Assembly (NCBI GenBank): GCA_028023455.1
Contig: JAQFVV010001012.1
Span: 62,001 to 126,000, forward strand
DNA from: Epiperipatus broadwayi
Lineage: Eukaryota; Onychophora; Udeonychophora; Euonychophora; Peripatidae
DNA length: 64,000 nucleotides
Direction of reading: 5' to 3'
The notes beneath the pieces are model-generated. The model was not told the DNA's origin. It worked only from the letters and a program-made list of their open reading frames with translations, and did not search any database. How positions within the stretch are numbered: the first letter of the stretch is position 1; the number at the start of each line of letters is the position of its first letter. Below are positions 62,185 through 64,000 of the stretch, in pieces. Position numbers and translations under genes: made by a program.

Positions 62185-64000
62185 ATTTCAATAAACCTTT
62201 TATGTAAAATGTATATCATTTAATTGAAACTTTTATCATTTATTGAATTTTTATATAACTTAATAAGATTTTGATAATTATTTTGTAACAAGTTAAATGT
62301 GTTCAGAAATCACATGCACACACACATGTATTTCTGTGTATTTAGATCAATGCTTGTCAAGTACAACTTATATGTCAAATTTTAATATTTTTTTTATTAA
62401 ATGTCAAATCAAACATGTTCATTTTGTATCAAGCCACATGTCTGTGTGCTGAGTGGGATTTAAGTCAACCTAATGTATTAATTATGTAAAATAATGTAAT
62501 AATTTGAATTTTGTATAGTAATTTTGTAAGTCACAAATGTGATTTTTTTATTGTAGATTATTCAAAATCAGAAGCTTTATCCTGTAAGACCTTAAATTCA
62601 TTTTTTATTGTTATTCATAAACTTATTCGACTGTTAAAAATTATTGCATCATCTCTTGGTCACATAGAGTAATAGAGCTCATTTTCTCTGAGCTAGATTT
62701 GAGCATGGGATGAATATATAAATAGAGACATGTATATTAGTGCTTTTGGGGTATCCAGAAATGATCAATCATCATTTATCCTGGATGGTACATAAGATTA
62801 TATTCTTTAAAGCCCATGCACTACATTTTATTTTAGTCTTATTAGAAGTTAAGTTTATAGTTGGCCAGTACATTAATGGTCCTATATAACCAGAGCATTT
62901 ATGATGAACAACATGTTTTTTGTATCCCAGCATTGTTTACATTTTTATGATTATTATATATTCTGATGGATGATCACTTAAGATGGTGCATCCAAGTTAT
63001 GTATGAATAATTGTCCAAGCTTTCAAAGGTTCAATAGTTAGCTTTGTCTACAGAAGATTCATTTCCAATCCAGTCACAAGATTGACTATTGATTTATTAT
63101 ACTGATTTGTTTATTCCCATCAATGATGATGATGGCATGGTTATTTTTCTTTAATATTTATTTGTACTTAATTTTTTTAATTACATTGCTGGTATATTTA
63201 TAATTAATCATAGTTGCTCTAATGAGTGACTGGCTGTTCTTTCAATAATCTCTCAGAGATCTTACGATCTCATGCTTTCTTTAATATCTCTCATTGGTTG
63301 TGTTTTTGTGATTATTAAACATTACTTTAATAATTAATTTGATATTTCATTGTATTGTATTTATTGTTGACTTGGGAGTGATGGTGATTTTCCATCACCA
63401 GTTCAAATCATTTCCATTTCTTATCACCCCACCAAATTACAATATATTAAACCAATTTTTTTAGAATAAACTCTCCAATACAGGAATATTACAAAAATAA
63501 AGTAAACAGAACCTGTAATCATCTTATGGTTGTCCCATCTAGAGATGCTTAGGTAGTTGAAATTTAAAATAAAATCTCATTAAAGTCACAAAACATGATC
63601 GTCCCACTTGAATGATTCAGCTTACCATATAGTTTATTTAATAAGTTATTCATCATATTCATTGTAACATTCTGTGAATAAATTTAAAGATTGTATTTGG
63701 TGACCAATCAGTTATTTGTAATGGAAGTTTGTACTTTTATAAAGATTTTATTTTATGTGGAAAAAGAATTTAATAAATAAAAAATCAGGCTCATTTTTAT
63801 TTATTTATGACAGATAATTTATTAAATAAATAATATAATTATATCAACACAAATATATCATAGAATGTTGGCCATTTAAGTTCCAATAGTAATTTTAATG
63901 AGACTTTTTGAATTTTTAACTGTTAAATGCTATTCAGTATAGCTTATATGCCTGTATATATACTGTAATCTGGGTATAGATATTAAATTATTTATTTATT
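62185..64000. other. AT-rich intergenic to window end
   Basis: No gene, RNA or repeat was recognised. Confidence 0.35.

Overview
The window looks like gene-poor, AT-rich nuclear DNA from an animal. By eye it is about 25-30% GC. It is dominated by decayed retroelements, fold-back repeats and long tetranucleotide microsatellites. The retroelements seen are Penelope-like elements with a GIY-YIG endonuclease, RTE-type LINEs with a CFDP2-like endonuclease domain, one other LINE, and a tRNA-derived SINE. Together with the long (ATCT)n arrays this would fit a lophotrochozoan such as a cephalopod mollusc, but that is a weak inference: no host gene in the window fixes the taxon.

Only one plausible intact host gene was found: an intronless 297-codon seven-transmembrane receptor at 16138-17031 (+), with an AATAAA signal about 70 bases after the stop. 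Every other recognisable coding sequence is a transposon remnant.

Layout. 0.6-2.3 kb: LTR-like repeat copy 1. 3.2-3.9 kb: RTE LINE 3' end. 5.0-5.8 kb: palindromic MITE and a satellite apparently grown from its end. 6.9-7.85 kb: two tandem units and one inverted unit of a ~377-bp repeat carrying a hammerhead ribozyme fold. 7.9-9.5 kb: repeat with an (ATCT)n core, second copy at 49.3-50.95 kb. 10.1 kb: a lone hammerhead unit. 12.9-14.2 kb: Penelope-like element. 16.1-17.0 kb: receptor. 20.4-21.2 kb: inverted pair of hammerhead units of a second subfamily. 21.9-22.5 kb: decayed RTE endonuclease. 24.4-25.1, 54.4-55.5 and 57.9-58.9 kb: three copies of a ~1-kb repeat with a tRNA-like end. 25.4-26.4 kb: TIR element. 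27-30 kb: minisatellites, MITE palindromes and hairpins. 32-38.9 kb: head-to-head Penelope-like elements, one split by a LINE with matching target-site duplications. 44 kb: SINE with a 14-bp target-site duplication. 52.5-54 kb: another Penelope-like element with an inverted 5' segment. 55.5-56.7 kb: RTE LINE 5' end. 58.9-60.5 kb: LTR-like repeat copy 2, inverted relative to copy 1.

The most interesting system is the hammerhead family. Six related repeat units occur in three clusters (two of them tandem or inverted), with a further diverged relative at 15.4 kb. Five units keep a recognisable type I hammerhead with a minimal stem III; four of these each carry a different single core hit, and the 10.1-kb unit has both core boxes intact. 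This matches the architecture of metazoan retrozymes and of Penelope-associated hammerheads, and the window also holds Penelope-like elements that could supply the machinery. Weaker hammerhead-like remnants lie just 3' of three Penelope ORFs.
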